A stretch of DNA of 64,000 bases from PALSA-505 sp963762615 (lineage in GTDB: Bacteria; Actinomycetota; Actinomycetes; Streptosporangiales; Streptosporangiaceae). The stretch covers positions 1-64,000 of the forward strand of contig CAVXLG010000007.1 in the NCBI GenBank assembly GCA_963762615.1. Reading direction: 5' to 3'. The notes below the pieces were generated by a model. The model worked only from the letters and a program-made list of their open reading frames with translations, ran no database searches and was not told the origin of the DNA. Numbering within the stretch: position 1 is the stretch's first letter; every line of letters starts with the position of its first letter. Both the position numbers and the translations under genes were made by a program. Shown one piece after another: positions 17,350 through 27,117 of the stretch.

Positions 17350-19309
17350 CTAGTTGGTCAGGTACATCAGCTCCGTGTTGAGGAAGTACTGGGTCGTCGC
17401 CTCGATCGCGGCCGGCTGGCCGGACACGTTGTTCTTCCACACAGTGATGAAGTCGTAGTTGGGCTGGAACAGGCTGGGCTGCTGCTGGGTGAGGTAAGAC
17501 GCCTCCGCCTTCACCGCGCTGGTGTCGTTGCTGGTGGTCGAACTCGGTGATCAGCTTGTCCGCCTGGGGGTTGCGGTAGAACCCGCCGTTGAACGAGCCG
17601 CCGGTGTTGAAGATGCCCATGGTGGTCGGGTAGTACGCGTCGGTGAAGCCGCCGTACACGGCCACCGCCCACTGGTTGATGGTCTTCGGCGAGCCGGGAT
17701 CGTCGGCGACGGTGATGACGTGGTTGGACGTGCCGCTCTGCAGCGTGATGTTGATGCCGACCTTCTTCGCGTCCGACGCCCAGGCGGTCAGCTGCTGGCC
17801 GAAGATGGCCGGATCGCTGGCGTAGAGCACGTTGAACGCCAGCTTGGTGCCGGCCGGGATCCCGCTGCCGCACTCGCCGGCCCCGGTACCCGGCTTCGCG
17901 CAGGTGCTGTTGCCGCCGGGCACCACGGTCCAGCCGTGCGACTTCAGCAGGCTGGCCGCCGCGCTGTCGCTGTACGGGTACGGGTTATTCAGCGCGTTCG
18001 CGGGGGTGTACGGCGACGTGGGCACCGAGGGGATCGGCCCGTACGCGAGGCCGCCGGCGCCGTGGAAGAAGGCCTTGATGTAGCCCTCCTCGTTCTCCAG
18101 GTGCGCGAGGGCCTGCCGGACGTAGAGCTGGTTGATGATGTTGTTGAAGTCGCCGGTCTTGTCGGCGAAATTGTAGTTCGCATAAGCGAATCCCCAGCCG
18201 GGGTAACCGAAGACGTGGTACCCCGCCGCCTTGACCGCACTTAGCTGCGGCACGTCGGTCAGCGGCATGTAGCCGACGTCGATGCTCTTGGACAGGACCG
18301 CGTTGAACTCGGCGGTGTCGGAGGTGTACGGGACCGCCGACAGGGTCGGCACCTTGGCCGATTTCGGCCCGCCGTAGCTGGGGTTGGGTGCCATCGTGTA
18401 AGCCCCGGTGGTGTTGTTGAACGCGGTCAGCCGGTACGGGCCGTCCACGACCTGCCACAGCGGGTTCGTCGCGTAGGTGCCGGTGGAGCCGGATGCCTTG
18501 GCCAGGAAGTCGTAGATCTTCTTCGCGTTCGCCGGGTTGGTGAAGTCCAGGATCGGGCCGTTCGGCGAGGCCTTGGCCCAGGCGTGCACCGGTATCGGCT
18601 GGATGTAGTACAGCCCGTCGGCGGTGAACCAGGCTGGGTTGACCGGCTTGTTCAGGTGCAGCACCAAGGTCGTCGCGTTCGGGGTGCTGGCGCTGGCCAC
18701 CTGGTCGGGCAGCCCGATGTGCGGGGTGTAGAGGCCCCAGTTCGACCCGCTCTCCCGCACGGCGGCCCGCACCATGTCGATGAAGAACAGCGCGTCCTTG
18801 GCGGTCACCGGCTGGCCGTCCGACCACCGGTAGCTGGTCTTCAGCCGGACCGTCACGGTCTTGTCGCCGTTGGAGTAGACCGGCGCGTAAGCCAGGCTCA
18901 TGGACGGCACCAGCGTCGGCCTGACTCCGTTGCCGTACCAGTACAGCGGCCGCCACATCTCGTACTGGAAGCTGTCGGTCGTGGTCACTGTGAAGTTGGC
19001 GCCGGGCGTCACCGGGAAGATCCAGGTGGGTGCGGAGCCGGGTGACTCTGCCCAGGTAAGCGTGCCGGCGTGCGGAGTGCCGCTGGCCGCTGGCACCGCA
19101 CCGAAGGCGCCGGTCGTGCTGGCGACCGAGCCGCCCGAATTGCTCTTGGAGCAGCCGGCCACGGCCAGGGCCCCGGCCACGGCGCACGCCGCCAGCGCGG
19201 TGGATCGGCGCGAGATGGTCATCGGCCGGGATCGCGGTCGTACCGCCGGCCGGCTGGTTCGCGTGCCGGACTCCTGCTTTCGTGCCTGGGCTGCGCGCCG
19301 TCGAGTCAT
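17350..19309 (-). pseudogene. Peptide-type ABC substrate-binding lipoprotein, frameshifted near the C-terminus
   Basis: A family-5 solute-binding protein of about 650 residues. The start at 19309 follows GAAAGG; an ATG at 19222 also fits. The lipobox LAVAGC after a short hydrophobic segment predicts a lipoprotein. The mature domain carries the usual SYRWSDGQPVTAKDALF pattern. The frame is intact until about 17533 (LITEFDH), where it shifts; the last 61 residues (SNDTSAVKAEASYLTQQQP to ELMYLTN) are clear in the next frame, ending TAG at 17350-17352. One-base correction restores the operon's receptor. The AT-richer stretch 19424-19445 upstream could hold the operon promoter. Confidence 0.85.
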
Positions 19310-19489
19310 CGCGGTCGCCTTTCTTCGTGACCGGTTTCCTTGCAGGGACTCGCAGCGGAGCGTAGCCCCTGGCTGCGGGTTTGCGCGAGCATAGGGGCAG
19401 TCGGGTAGCAACCCGGGGCGAGAATCATCACAAATTGTTATCGATGTGGGGGCTCTCGGTGCGCCGTTACTCCGCAGTGACGGGTGGGG

Positions 19490-20365
19490 TCAGGCACCGG
19501 ATCCCGGCGCGGCCCGCGCGGTCTGTCCGGTGACGCGGTGATACAGCTCGGGCCGGCGGTCGCGGTGAACGTTGCTCAGCGGGCTGACGCCCTTGTCGAG
19601 GGCGTCCTCGAGCCTGCACTCGGCGGTGATGGTCACGGGACCGGCCGCGGCCGGGCCGGCCAGCGGCCATCCGTCGGCGTCGACGATGACCGAGCCGGAA
19701 ACCCAGGCGACGCCACGCTCCTGCCCGGTCCGGTCGCATGCCGCGATGAACATCCGGTTGAGGCCCGCATCGGCCTGGACCCGCACCACCTCGGCCGGCC
19801 GTTCGCCGTCCGGGCGCGGCGCCGCCGGCCAGTTGACCGGAGCGCACAGCAGCTGCGCCCCGTCCAGCGCGGACAGCCGCACCCATTCGGGGAACTCGAG
19901 GTCGTAGCAGATCATCACCGCGATCCGGCCGAACCGGGTCGCGACCACCGGCGGAGCGGCGCTGCCGGGGGTGAACCAGAGCCGCTCCCGGTCCCACAGG
20001 TGCGCCTTGCGGTACACGCAGCGGAGCCTGCCCTCGTCCACCAGCGCGGCACTGTTGTATAGGGCGCCGCCCGCCGTCTCGCAGAACCCGCCGACGATGA
20101 CGACCTCATGCTCGGCAGCCAGCCGTCGCCACAGCGCCACCGTCTCGCCGTCGGCGGGTTCCGCGCAGGCTCTGGCTTCCGGCTGGCTCTCGAAGACATA
20201 GCCGCTGGAGACCAGTTCGGGCAGCACGATCACGGCGGCGCCCTGCGCGGCGGCGCCCGCCACGGCATCGGCTGCCAGCTCGCGGTTGGCCGCAGGGTCA
20301 CCCAGCACCGGAGCGAGCTGGCAGCAAGCCACGACGGTAGCGTTCACGGCATCCTCTCCTGTCAT
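19490..20365 (-). CDS. Carbon-nitrogen hydrolase (nitrilase superfamily)
   Basis: The 291-residue enzyme shows the Glu-Lys-Cys triad: E in VLPELVSSGY, K in YRKAHLWD and C in MICYDLEFPE. The last also contains the second conserved Glu. Such enzymes hydrolyse small amides, N-carbamoyl compounds or nitriles. The ATG at 20365 was chosen, preceded by an AGGAGA-like site in the minus sense. It is 180 bases upstream of the peptide-transporter operon on the same strand, so uptake and deamidation may be linked, but that is inference. Confidence 0.88.
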   Translation of the reverse strand: MTGEDAVNATVVACCQLAPVLGDPAANRELAADAVAGAAAQGAAVIVLPELVSSGYVFESQPEARACAEPADGETVALWRRLAAEHEVVIVGGFCETAGGALYNSAALVDEGRLRCVYRKAHLWDRERLWFTPGSAAPPVVATRFGRIAVMICYDLEFPEWVRLSALDGAQLLCAPVNWPAAPRPDGERPAEVVRVQADAGLNRMFIAACDRTGQERGVAWVSGSVIVDADGWPLAGPAAAGPVTITAECRLEDALDKGVSPLSNVHRDRRPELYHRVTGQTARAAPGSGA

Positions 20366-20686
20366 CGCGATCCTGGCGTGACCGCGGGGCCGGAGTTCCC
20401 GGCGGCCCGGCGTGTCCCGCGGCCGCAGTGCCCGGCAACCCGGCGCGGCGAGCGAACCGCAGTGCCCGGCAACCCGGCAGCCTGGCGCGCCCGGCGGCCG
20501 GAATGCGTCGTGGCCCCGGTCACCGGTTCGGGCTGGCGGACGCATCGTACCGGCCTGCCAGCGTCAGGGTCGGCATCGCGAACCCGGCGCGGAGCCCTGG
20601 CCGCTAGGGTTCGAAGGGCCCACGTCCGGCGGGCCGCCGCCAGCGGCGGGCCCGCACGCCCTGGCGTCCCGGGATAGGAGCCGCCG

Positions 20687-21472
20687 ATGGACCTCGGCCT
20701 GCACGGCAGCCGCGCGCTGATCACCGGAGGAAGCCGGGGCATCGGCTTCGCCATCGCCGAGGCGCTGGCCGCCGAGGGGGCGGCAGTCGGGCTCGTGGCC
20801 CGTCATGCGGATGGCCTGGCCGCCGCCGCCGGGCGGCTCGCCGACAGGGGGACGCCCGTCGCCACCGCGGTGGCCGACGTCACCAGCGCGGCCGAGCTGA
20901 ACCGCGCGGTCGATGACATCGCGGCCGCGCTGGGTGGCCTTGACCATCTGGTGGCCAACGCGGGCGGGACGGCCGGCGGCGGCAACCTCACCAATTCCGG
21001 TCCCGGCGACTTCACCGCGACGTTCGCGCTCAACGCAGGCCATGCCGCGGAGCTGATCCGGGCCGGGCTGAGTCACCTGCGCGCAGCCGGCGGCGGCGCG
21101 GTCGTGATCATCTCCTCGATCACCGGCATGCGCCCGGCTCCGCGTACCGCCTATGCCGCCGCCAAGGCGGCAGAGATCCAGCTAGCGGCGACCGCCGCCC
21201 AGGAACTGGCGCCGGCCGGTATCCGGGTGAATGCGGTCAGCCCCGGATCCATCTTGTTTCCCGGCGGGTCGTGGGAAGCCTTCGCCCGCGAGCAGCCCGC
21301 GGACTTCGCCGCCTTCCTGGGCACCCAGTTCCCGTTCGGCCGCCTCGGCCGCCCGCAGGAGGTCGCCGACGCGGTCGCCTTCCTGCTGTCGCAGCGGGCA
21401 TCGTGGATCACGGGCGCGAACCTCGTCGTCGACGGCGGCCAGCGCTACCCGAGCGCCCGCCGTTTCGACTGA
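20687..21472 (+). CDS. SDR-family oxidoreductase
   Basis: The 261-residue SDR has TGGSRGIG at 13-20, NAG (VANAGG), a catalytic Ser in IISSITGM and YAAAKAAEIQ for the YxxxK pair. The C-terminal LVVDGGQRYP tail is typical of FabG-like proteins. The start ATG is preceded by GGGATAGGAG. It begins a plus-strand group of four genes (SDR, SIS, glutamine amidotransferase, MmcQ-like). Substrate unknown. Confidence 0.88.
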   Translation: MDLGLHGSRALITGGSRGIGFAIAEALAAEGAAVGLVARHADGLAAAAGRLADRGTPVATAVADVTSAAELNRAVDDIAAALGGLDHLVANAGGTAGGGNLTNSGPGDFTATFALNAGHAAELIRAGLSHLRAAGGGAVVIISSITGMRPAPRTAYAAAKAAEIQLAATAAQELAPAGIRVNAVSPGSILFPGGSWEAFAREQPADFAAFLGTQFPFGRLGRPQEVADAVAFLLSQRASWITGANLVVDGGQRYPSARRFD

Positions 21473-21525
21473 GCACCGGAAGACTCGAAATCTCGCGCGC
21501 CAAGCCGGGGTAAGGAAGGGATGTC

Positions 21526-22494
21526 ATGTCGGTCACCGGGCCCGCGGCCAGCGCGATGCGGCAGACGATGGACGGCCAGGCCGAGGCGCTGGCGCGGATC
21601 CTGCATGATCCGGAGCCCGCCTTCGGGGTGGCCGAACGGCTGCGCGCCCGCCGGGTGCTCGCGATCGGCACCGGAACCAGCTGGCACGCGGCCAGCCAGG
21701 CAGCCGCGCTGCTGCGCGCGGCTGGGCTGGACGCCTCCGCCGCGCAGTCGGCCGACGCCGTGGTAGACGGGCCGCTGCCTGGCCAGGACGGCGCGCTGCT
21801 GGCCTTCGCCCACACCGGCACCACGGGGTACACCGCGCGGGCCATCCAGTTCGCCCGCAGGCGAGGGGCGCAGATCGTCCAGATCTCCGGGCTGGGTGCC
21901 GAGGGCGCGGACCTGACGACGGTGCAGCAGGAACGCTCGTCGGCCTACACGGCCAGCCACCTCGGGGCCGTGCTGCGGGCGACGCAGCTGGCTATAGCGC
22001 TGGGCGCGGATATCCGCGGGGTGGGCGAGGTGCCATCGGCCGTCGAGGACGCCTACCGCGCGCCGTGGGACGACCGTCCGGCCCCGCCCGCCCGGTTGAT
22101 CGAGTTCATCGGCGGCGGCATCAACCAGCCGACCGCTGCCGAGGGAGCGCTGAAGATCCGCGAGACGGCCTACGTGGCCAGCGAGGGGCTGGGGGTGGAG
22201 CAGTTCCTGCACGGGCCCTCGGTCGCCCTCGGCGCCGATGACCGGCTGGTCTGCCTCGATGGCGGCGGGGGCTGGTCGGCGCGGATCGCCGAGGTGGCCT
22301 ACGCCGCCGAAGAGGCCGGGGTCCCGGTCACCCGGGTGGCGCACGAGGGGCTGGGCGAGCTGCTGTCGATCTTCCCGCTGACCGTGGCCGTGCAGCGGAT
22401 AGCGCTGGAGGCGGCCGAGACGCTCGGCGTCAACCCGGACAGCTTCGGGCTGGATCTGCCGGGTCACGAAGGCTGGGACCGGATCCGCTTCTGA
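21526..22494 (+). CDS. SIS-domain sugar isomerase / GlmS C-terminal-like protein
   Basis: The 322-residue protein consists of two sugar-isomerase (SIS) domains without the N-terminal glutaminase of GlmS. The first has the phosphosugar-binding pattern AIGTGTSWHAASQAAALL and AFAHTGTTGYTARA. The second contains KIRETAYVASEGLGVEQFLHGP, very like the GlmS KLKE...AE motif. It probably deaminates or isomerises an amino-sugar phosphate. AAGGAAGGG lies before the start codon. It is 53 bases after the SDR gene and 56 before the amidotransferase gene. Confidence 0.85.
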   Translation: MSVTGPAASAMRQTMDGQAEALARILHDPEPAFGVAERLRARRVLAIGTGTSWHAASQAAALLRAAGLDASAAQSADAVVDGPLPGQDGALLAFAHTGTTGYTARAIQFARRRGAQIVQISGLGAEGADLTTVQQERSSAYTASHLGAVLRATQLAIALGADIRGVGEVPSAVEDAYRAPWDDRPAPPARLIEFIGGGINQPTAAEGALKIRETAYVASEGLGVEQFLHGPSVALGADDRLVCLDGGGGWSARIAEVAYAAEEAGVPVTRVAHEGLGELLSIFPLTVAVQRIALEAAETLGVNPDSFGLDLPGHEGWDRIRF

Positions 22495-22550
22495 GCACGT
22501 CCAGGCCGAACCTGGATGCAGCAGGGACCTGGGCTTACTAAAGTGATCAG

Positions 22551-23340
22551 GTGAAACCATTCCTGCTGCTGGCCACCCGGGCCGATGATGCCGCGGCCGA
22601 CAATGAGTACGCGTCGTTCCTGTCCTTCGCCGGGCTGGGCGAAGGCGACCTGCGCCGGGTGCGGCTGGAGCAGCGAGCCCTGGGCCAGGTCGATCTGCGC
22701 GGACTGGTCCGGGATCATGCTCGGCGGCGGCCCGTTCAACTACAGCGACGCCGACGAGCTGAAGTCGCCGCTGCAGCGGAGGGTCGAGGCTGACCTGCAC
22801 GGGCTGCTCGACCAGGTGGTCAGCGCGGACTTCCCGTTCCTGGGCGCCTGCTACGGCATCGGGGTGCTCGGCAGCCATCAGGGGGCGGCGGTTGACCGTC
22901 AGTACGCCGAGCCGGTCGGGTGCGTCGCCGTCACCCTCACCCCGCAGGGCCGGGCAGACCCGCTGCTGCGCGGGCTGCCCGGTACGTTCGACGCCTTCGG
23001 CGGGCACAAGGAGGCGGTCAGCCGGCTGCCCCGGCACGCCGTCCGGCTCGCCAGCTCCGCGGCCTGCCCGGTGCAGGCGTTCCGGATCGGCTCGAACGTC
23101 TATGCCACCCAGTTCCATCCCGAACTGGACGCGGACGGCTTGTGCACCCGGATCGACGTCTACAAGCACGCCGGCTACTTCGAGCCGGACCAGGCCGGCG
23201 AGCTCAAGGCGCTGGCCCGCCGCAGCAACGTCACCTATCCGCCGGCCATCCTGCGCCGGTTCGTCCAGCGCTATGCCCGCGGCGGTCCGGTCAGCGCCGA
23301 CCCGGACCCGCACGCCGCCGTCTCCTCGGCCAGCCGGTAG
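22551..23340 (+). pseudogene. Class I glutamine amidotransferase-like protein, frameshifted
   Basis: GTG 22551 opens MKPFLLLATRADDAAADNEY, running to EQRALGQVDLR. The other frame continues with DWSGIMLGGGPFNYSD and contains the nucleophile Cys in FLGACYGIG and the His-Glu pair in TQFHPEL. The break is at GG 22701-22702; dropping one G restores a 262-residue protein. It resembles stand-alone GMP-synthase-like amidotransferases, which are often of unknown partner. A role with the neighbouring SIS protein in amino-sugar metabolism is conceivable, not shown. Confidence 0.8.
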
Positions 23341-23404
23341 CCCGGCGTCGTGGCCCGCGTCTAGCCTGTTCTTATGCCGATAGCGCGATCCGGGACAGAC
23401 GCCG

Positions 23405-23800
23405 ATGGCTGACGCCGACGACGTGCGCCGTCTCGCGCTGGCCCTGCCCGACGTGGTGGAGATCGACAGCGACGGATTCGACTTCCGGGTGGCCGACCGG
23501 GGGTTCGTCTGGTCCTACCCCGAGCGCAGACCGGGCCGGCCGCGGCTCATCCGCACCGACATCGCGGTGCTCTACGTCGGCGACGAGGCCGAGAAGCAGG
23601 CTCTTCTGCTCGGCGAGCCGGGGCTCTTCTTCACCACGCCCGGCTACGACGGCTGGCCGCTGGTGATGCTGCGGCTGGCGGCCGTGGACGCCGGGCGGCT
23701 GGCTGAGCTGGTGACCGACGCGTGGCGGATGCGTGCCCCGCAAGCCCTGGCCGGCAAGCTCGGCCCGGCCAGCGACATCTCGACCGCAGAACCGGGCTGA
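23405..23800 (+). CDS. MmcQ/YjbR-like DNA-binding-fold protein
   Basis: This 131-residue protein fits the MmcQ/YjbR (CyaY-like fold) family: it starts MADADDVRRLALALPDVVE, has central strands FRVADRGFVWSY and GLFFTTPGYDGWPLVMLRLA, and ends with a helix LAELVTDAWRMRAPQALAGK. The family is small, widespread and of unclear function; DNA binding is only presumed. It lies 64 bases after the amidotransferase gene. Confidence 0.8.
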   Translation: MADADDVRRLALALPDVVEIDSDGFDFRVADRGFVWSYPERRPGRPRLIRTDIAVLYVGDEAEKQALLLGEPGLFFTTPGYDGWPLVMLRLAAVDAGRLAELVTDAWRMRAPQALAGKLGPASDISTAEPG

Positions 23801-23925
23801 GCGGGCGGCCGGGCTCGGCCGGCCGCATCCCGGCGACGATGGCCGCCCTGCCGATGGTCAGGGTGGCCGCAGCCGGGCCAGGGCCGATCGGCGCGGCCAG
23901 GGCCGTCAACCCAGATCAGGGCCGA

Positions 23926-24798
23926 TCAGGCCGGGCCGAGGCCGAGCGCATCGGCAGCGACGGTCAGGGCCGCCAGGTGGTCGTCAACCGAGGCGAGCCC
24001 GGCGCCCATCGTGTTGACCGACACGTGCGTCGCTCCGGAGTCGCGCCACCGGCGCACGTGCTCGGTCAGACGGCCTGCCCCGCCCTCGCCCCAGCTGACC
24101 CGCCCCTCCATGCCGAGCCCGGCCGGGTCACGGCCGGCCTCGGCGGCGGCCCGGTCGACCACCGACCGCGCCTCGTCCAGGCGCGGCCCGGGGGGCACCT
24201 GCGGGAACCACCCGTCGCCGAGCTGGCCGGCCCGCACATAAGCCGGGCGGGAAGAGCCGCCGAACCACAGCGGGATCGGGCGCTGAACGGGCAGCGGCGC
24301 GAGGCCCGCGCCGGTGACCTGCTCGTAGCCGCCCGCGAAGGTGACCGAGGGCTCGGTCCACAGCCGGCGCAGCAGCGCGACCTGTTCGGCCATCCGGCGG
24401 CCGCGGTCGGTGAAGTTCTTGCCGAGCGCCTCGTACTCCACCGCGTTCCATCCCAGCCCGATGCCCAGCCGGAACCGGCCGCCGGTGAGCAGGTCCACCT
24501 CGGCGGCCTGCTTGGCCACCAGGACGGTCTGCCGCTGCGGCAGGATGATGATGCCGGTCACCAGCTCCAGGGGGGTCAGCGCGGCCAGGTAGCCGAACAG
24601 CACCAGCGGCTCCTGGAAGGTGGTACGCACGTCGTACGGGCCGTCCCACCCCTCGTGCACAGCCGGATCGGCGCCGACGACATGGTCGTAGGCCAGCACG
24701 TGGGTAAACCCGAGCTCGGTCACCCGCTGGGCATACGCGCGGACGGCGCCGGCGTCGGCGCCGATCTCGGTCTGCGGGAACACCACGCCTATCTTCAC
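23926..24798 (-). CDS. LLM-class F420-dependent oxidoreductase
   Basis: A 290-residue luciferase-like TIM barrel starting MKIGVVFPQTEIGADAGAVR. The RFRLGIGLGWNAVEYEALG segment and IPLWFGGSSRPAYVRAG are typical of actinobacterial F420-dependent members. GTG 24798 overlaps the stop of the dioxygenase gene (GTGA, 24795-24798), so the pair is translationally coupled. It probably reduces or oxygenates a small molecule; a joint pathway with the dioxygenase is inferred from the overlap. Confidence 0.88.
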   Translation of the reverse strand: MKIGVVFPQTEIGADAGAVRAYAQRVTELGFTHVLAYDHVVGADPAVHEGWDGPYDVRTTFQEPLVLFGYLAALTPLELVTGIIILPQRQTVLVAKQAAEVDLLTGGRFRLGIGLGWNAVEYEALGKNFTDRGRRMAEQVALLRRLWTEPSVTFAGGYEQVTGAGLAPLPVQRPIPLWFGGSSRPAYVRAGQLGDGWFPQVPPGPRLDEARSVVDRAAAEAGRDPAGLGMEGRVSWGEGGAGRLTEHVRRWRDSGATHVSVNTMGAGLASVDDHLAALTVAADALGLGPA

Positions 24799-25691
24799 GA
24801 AGACCTGTCTACCGCATGGCCCGCCGCGCGGCCGGGCCGGATGGCGGCGGCCGGCTCCGCGGGCGCCAGCGCGAAGTCCATGTCGACCACATAACAGACG
24901 TCCGCGGAATCGCCTGATCCGGCCGGCCGGAAGTACCTGACCAGGGAGTCCTTGACGCCGAAGACCGCATCGTCGCCCAGATGCGGGTTGTCGGCGTCGA
25001 AGACGTGCGTGGTCACGCCGCGATGACCCGCCGCGGAGACGATCACATGGATGTGCGCGGCGCGCCAGTGACCCCGCCCGGCCGCGCGCAGCAGGTCGCC
25101 GACGGGCCCGTCGGCGGGGATGGGATAGCTGACCGGTCGCACCGCCCGGAATTCATAGCCGCCGTCCGGTCCGGTGACGAAGACGCCGCGCAGGTTGAAC
25201 GGCGGCTGGCCAGGGTCCTGGATGTCGTAGAGCCCGTTGCTGCTGCACTGCCAGACGTCCAGGGTGGCGCCGGCCAGCGGGTGGCCGGCCAGATCGGTCA
25301 CCAGGCCGCGGACCAGTGCGGGGCGGCCGTCTTCGGGCCGGCCGATATGCTCGCCTGTCGCGCGCCGCGGCGCCCCCGGAACGTAGAACGGACCGAGCAC
25401 GGTGGACTCGGTGGCGCCCGCCGTGGCGTTGACCAGGTCAACCAGCGACGACAAGCCGAGAACATCGGACAGCAGGATGAATTCCTGCCGCTCGGCGTCG
25501 CATTTCTGGCCGGCAGCGGTCAGGAACGTGACGGCCGCCAGCCATTCGGCTGGCGTCAGCCGGGTCTGGACGGCGAATTCGTGCAGGTGGCCGATGAGGG
25601 CGGCGAGCAGCTCGCGCAGCCGCGGGTCCGGCGTACCGGAGTAAGCGGCGAGCACGTTCCTGGTCAGCTGAGCTGGGGACATCGCGGTCAT
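24795..25691 (-). CDS. Intradiol ring-cleavage dioxygenase (catechol 1,2-dioxygenase-like)
   Basis: The 298-residue protein has the N-terminal helical linker domain of catechol/hydroxyquinol dioxygenases and the TVLGPFYVPGAP motif. The Fe(III) ligands are likely Tyr in NGLYDIQDPG, Tyr in SYPIPADGP and two His in HWRAAHIHVIVSA. It would split an ortho-diphenol between the hydroxyls. ATG 25691 is preceded by GGAAGAGGG. It overlaps the LLM gene by 4 bases and is divergent from the propeller gene at 25837. Confidence 0.88.
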   Translation of the reverse strand: MTAMSPAQLTRNVLAAYSGTPDPRLRELLAALIGHLHEFAVQTRLTPAEWLAAVTFLTAAGQKCDAERQEFILLSDVLGLSSLVDLVNATAGATESTVLGPFYVPGAPRRATGEHIGRPEDGRPALVRGLVTDLAGHPLAGATLDVWQCSSNGLYDIQDPGQPPFNLRGVFVTGPDGGYEFRAVRPVSYPIPADGPVGDLLRAAGRGHWRAAHIHVIVSAAGHRGVTTHVFDADNPHLGDDAVFGVKDSLVRYFRPAGSGDSADVCYVVDMDFALAPAEPAAAIRPGRAAGHAVDRSS

Positions 25692-25836
25692 ATCGCCCTC
25701 TTCCTGGTGGGTCGCGTTGAACCCGGCACCCGTTCCGTCCGTAGTACCTGGTGACCAGGACCGCCAGCGCACCATGACCCGTGCACCGTGAAGGGCGGGC
25801 ACTGGCCGGCGTAACCGACGACGAAGGGGAGCCTTC

Positions 25837-27021
25837 ATGCCACACGCCCCACTATCCCTGCTCAGGCACCGGAACGGTACGCAGAGCCCGCCCCGGCGGA
25901 GAAGGTGGCCTGCCGCCGCCATGGCGTTCGTGGCGGCGGGCGGGCTGGTAGCCGCCGCGGCACCCTCGCAGGCCGCGACGGCCCCCGCGAACGACTTCAA
26001 GCAGACCAACCTGGTCGCCAACAAGGCCTCGTTCGGCGCTAAGCTCGTGGACCCGAACCTGAAAAACGCCTGGGGGCTCGCGTCCGGCCCCACCACGCCG
26101 ATCTGGGTGTCGGACAACAACTCGGGCAAGGCCACCCTGTACACCGGCGGGATCAAGGGCAGCGCCGTGAAGCTGGCCCTCACTGTGCCGGTACCGGGCG
26201 ACAACCCCACCGGGCAAGTCTTTAACTCCGCCACGAAGGCCTTCCCGGTAGGAGGCTCGAAGGGGAGCCCGGCGCTCTTCATCGTGGACACGGACTCGAT
26301 CGGCTCGAAGCAGTCGCCAGGCGAGATCGCGGCCTGGAACGGCGGCGCCAAGTTCGTCGTGGAGGACAGCCCCACCGGCGGCCCGGGCGGCAAGACGCCA
26401 TCGGGGGCGGTGTTCAAGGGACTGGCCCAGGCCACCACCACCAAGGCAGGCCCCGAACTGTTCGCCGCGGACGTGGCCAACGCCACGGTCGATGTCTTCA
26501 ACAAGAACTTCGCCCCGGTTGCCACCCCGACCGAGTTCAAGGACCCGAAGCTCCCGGCGGGCTACGCCCCGTTCGGAATCCAGAACCTGGGCGGGAAGAT
26601 CTACGTCAGCTACGGGAAGCAGAACGCGTCGAAGACTGACGTGGTCCCCGGCACCGGCCTCGGCGTCGTCAACGTGTACAGCGTCAACGGCATGCTCCTG
26701 CACCACCTCGTCTCCAACGGCCCGGCCAGCCCGCTGAACGAGCCGTGGGGGCTGGCCATCGCGCCGAAGGGGTTCGGCCCCTTCGCCGGCGACCTGCTCG
26801 TGGGCAACCTGGGGAACGGCTGGATCAACGTGTTCAACCCGACAACCGGCAAGCACCTCGGCGCGCTCGACGGCCCCAGCGGTTACCCGATCGCGATCAA
26901 CGGCCTGTGGGGGCTCCGGGTGGGTAATTCCACGTTCGGCGGATCGTCGTCGCTGATATTCAGCGCCGGCCCGAACGCCTACGCGAACGGCGTGGTGGGC
27001 GTCCTCAACCCCGCCGGGTGA
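25837..27021 (+). CDS. Secreted TIGR03118-like beta-propeller protein
   Basis: The 394-residue protein has a twin-Arg-rich n-region (RRRRWPAAAM), a hydrophobic segment and an Ala cleavage region (SQAATAP), so it is exported. The mature part matches the TIGR03118 pattern: FKQTNLVANKASFGAKLVD, NAWGLASGPTTPIWVSDNNSG, PFGIQNLGGKIYVSYGKQ and NGLWGLRVGN. These are repeat-built propellers of unknown function. The start has GACGAAGGGGAG upstream. A strong hairpin follows the stop. Confidence 0.85.
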   Translation: MPHAPLSLLRHRNGTQSPPRRRRWPAAAMAFVAAGGLVAAAAPSQAATAPANDFKQTNLVANKASFGAKLVDPNLKNAWGLASGPTTPIWVSDNNSGKATLYTGGIKGSAVKLALTVPVPGDNPTGQVFNSATKAFPVGGSKGSPALFIVDTDSIGSKQSPGEIAAWNGGAKFVVEDSPTGGPGGKTPSGAVFKGLAQATTTKAGPELFAADVANATVDVFNKNFAPVATPTEFKDPKLPAGYAPFGIQNLGGKIYVSYGKQNASKTDVVPGTGLGVVNVYSVNGMLLHHLVSNGPASPLNEPWGLAIAPKGFGPFAGDLLVGNLGNGWINVFNPTTGKHLGALDGPSGYPIAINGLWGLRVGNSTFGGSSSLIFSAGPNAYANGVVGVLNPAG

Positions 27022-27029
27022 GTCACCGG

Positions 27030-27070
27030 CCGCGGCCCGGGGAGCAGGCGCGCCTGCGCCCCGGCCGCGG
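27030..27070 (+). terminator. GC-rich hairpin after the propeller gene
   Basis: The arms CCGCGGCC(C)GGGG and CCCCGGCCGCGG pair with one bulged base. The loop itself holds the palindrome CAGGCGCGCCTG. It begins 9 bases after the stop. No T tract follows, as is common for high-GC actinomycete terminators. Confidence 0.55.
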
Positions 27071-27117
27071 CCGCCGCCGGGGCGGCCGCACGCCCTGCTA
27101 GGCCCAAGGTCATGTAG

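Noticed and set aside
13312..23800. Single catabolic operon from peptide transporter to MmcQ-like gene
   Set aside because: The transporter and nitrilase are on the minus strand and the SDR-SIS-amidotransferase group on the plus strand; a shared pathway is not supported.
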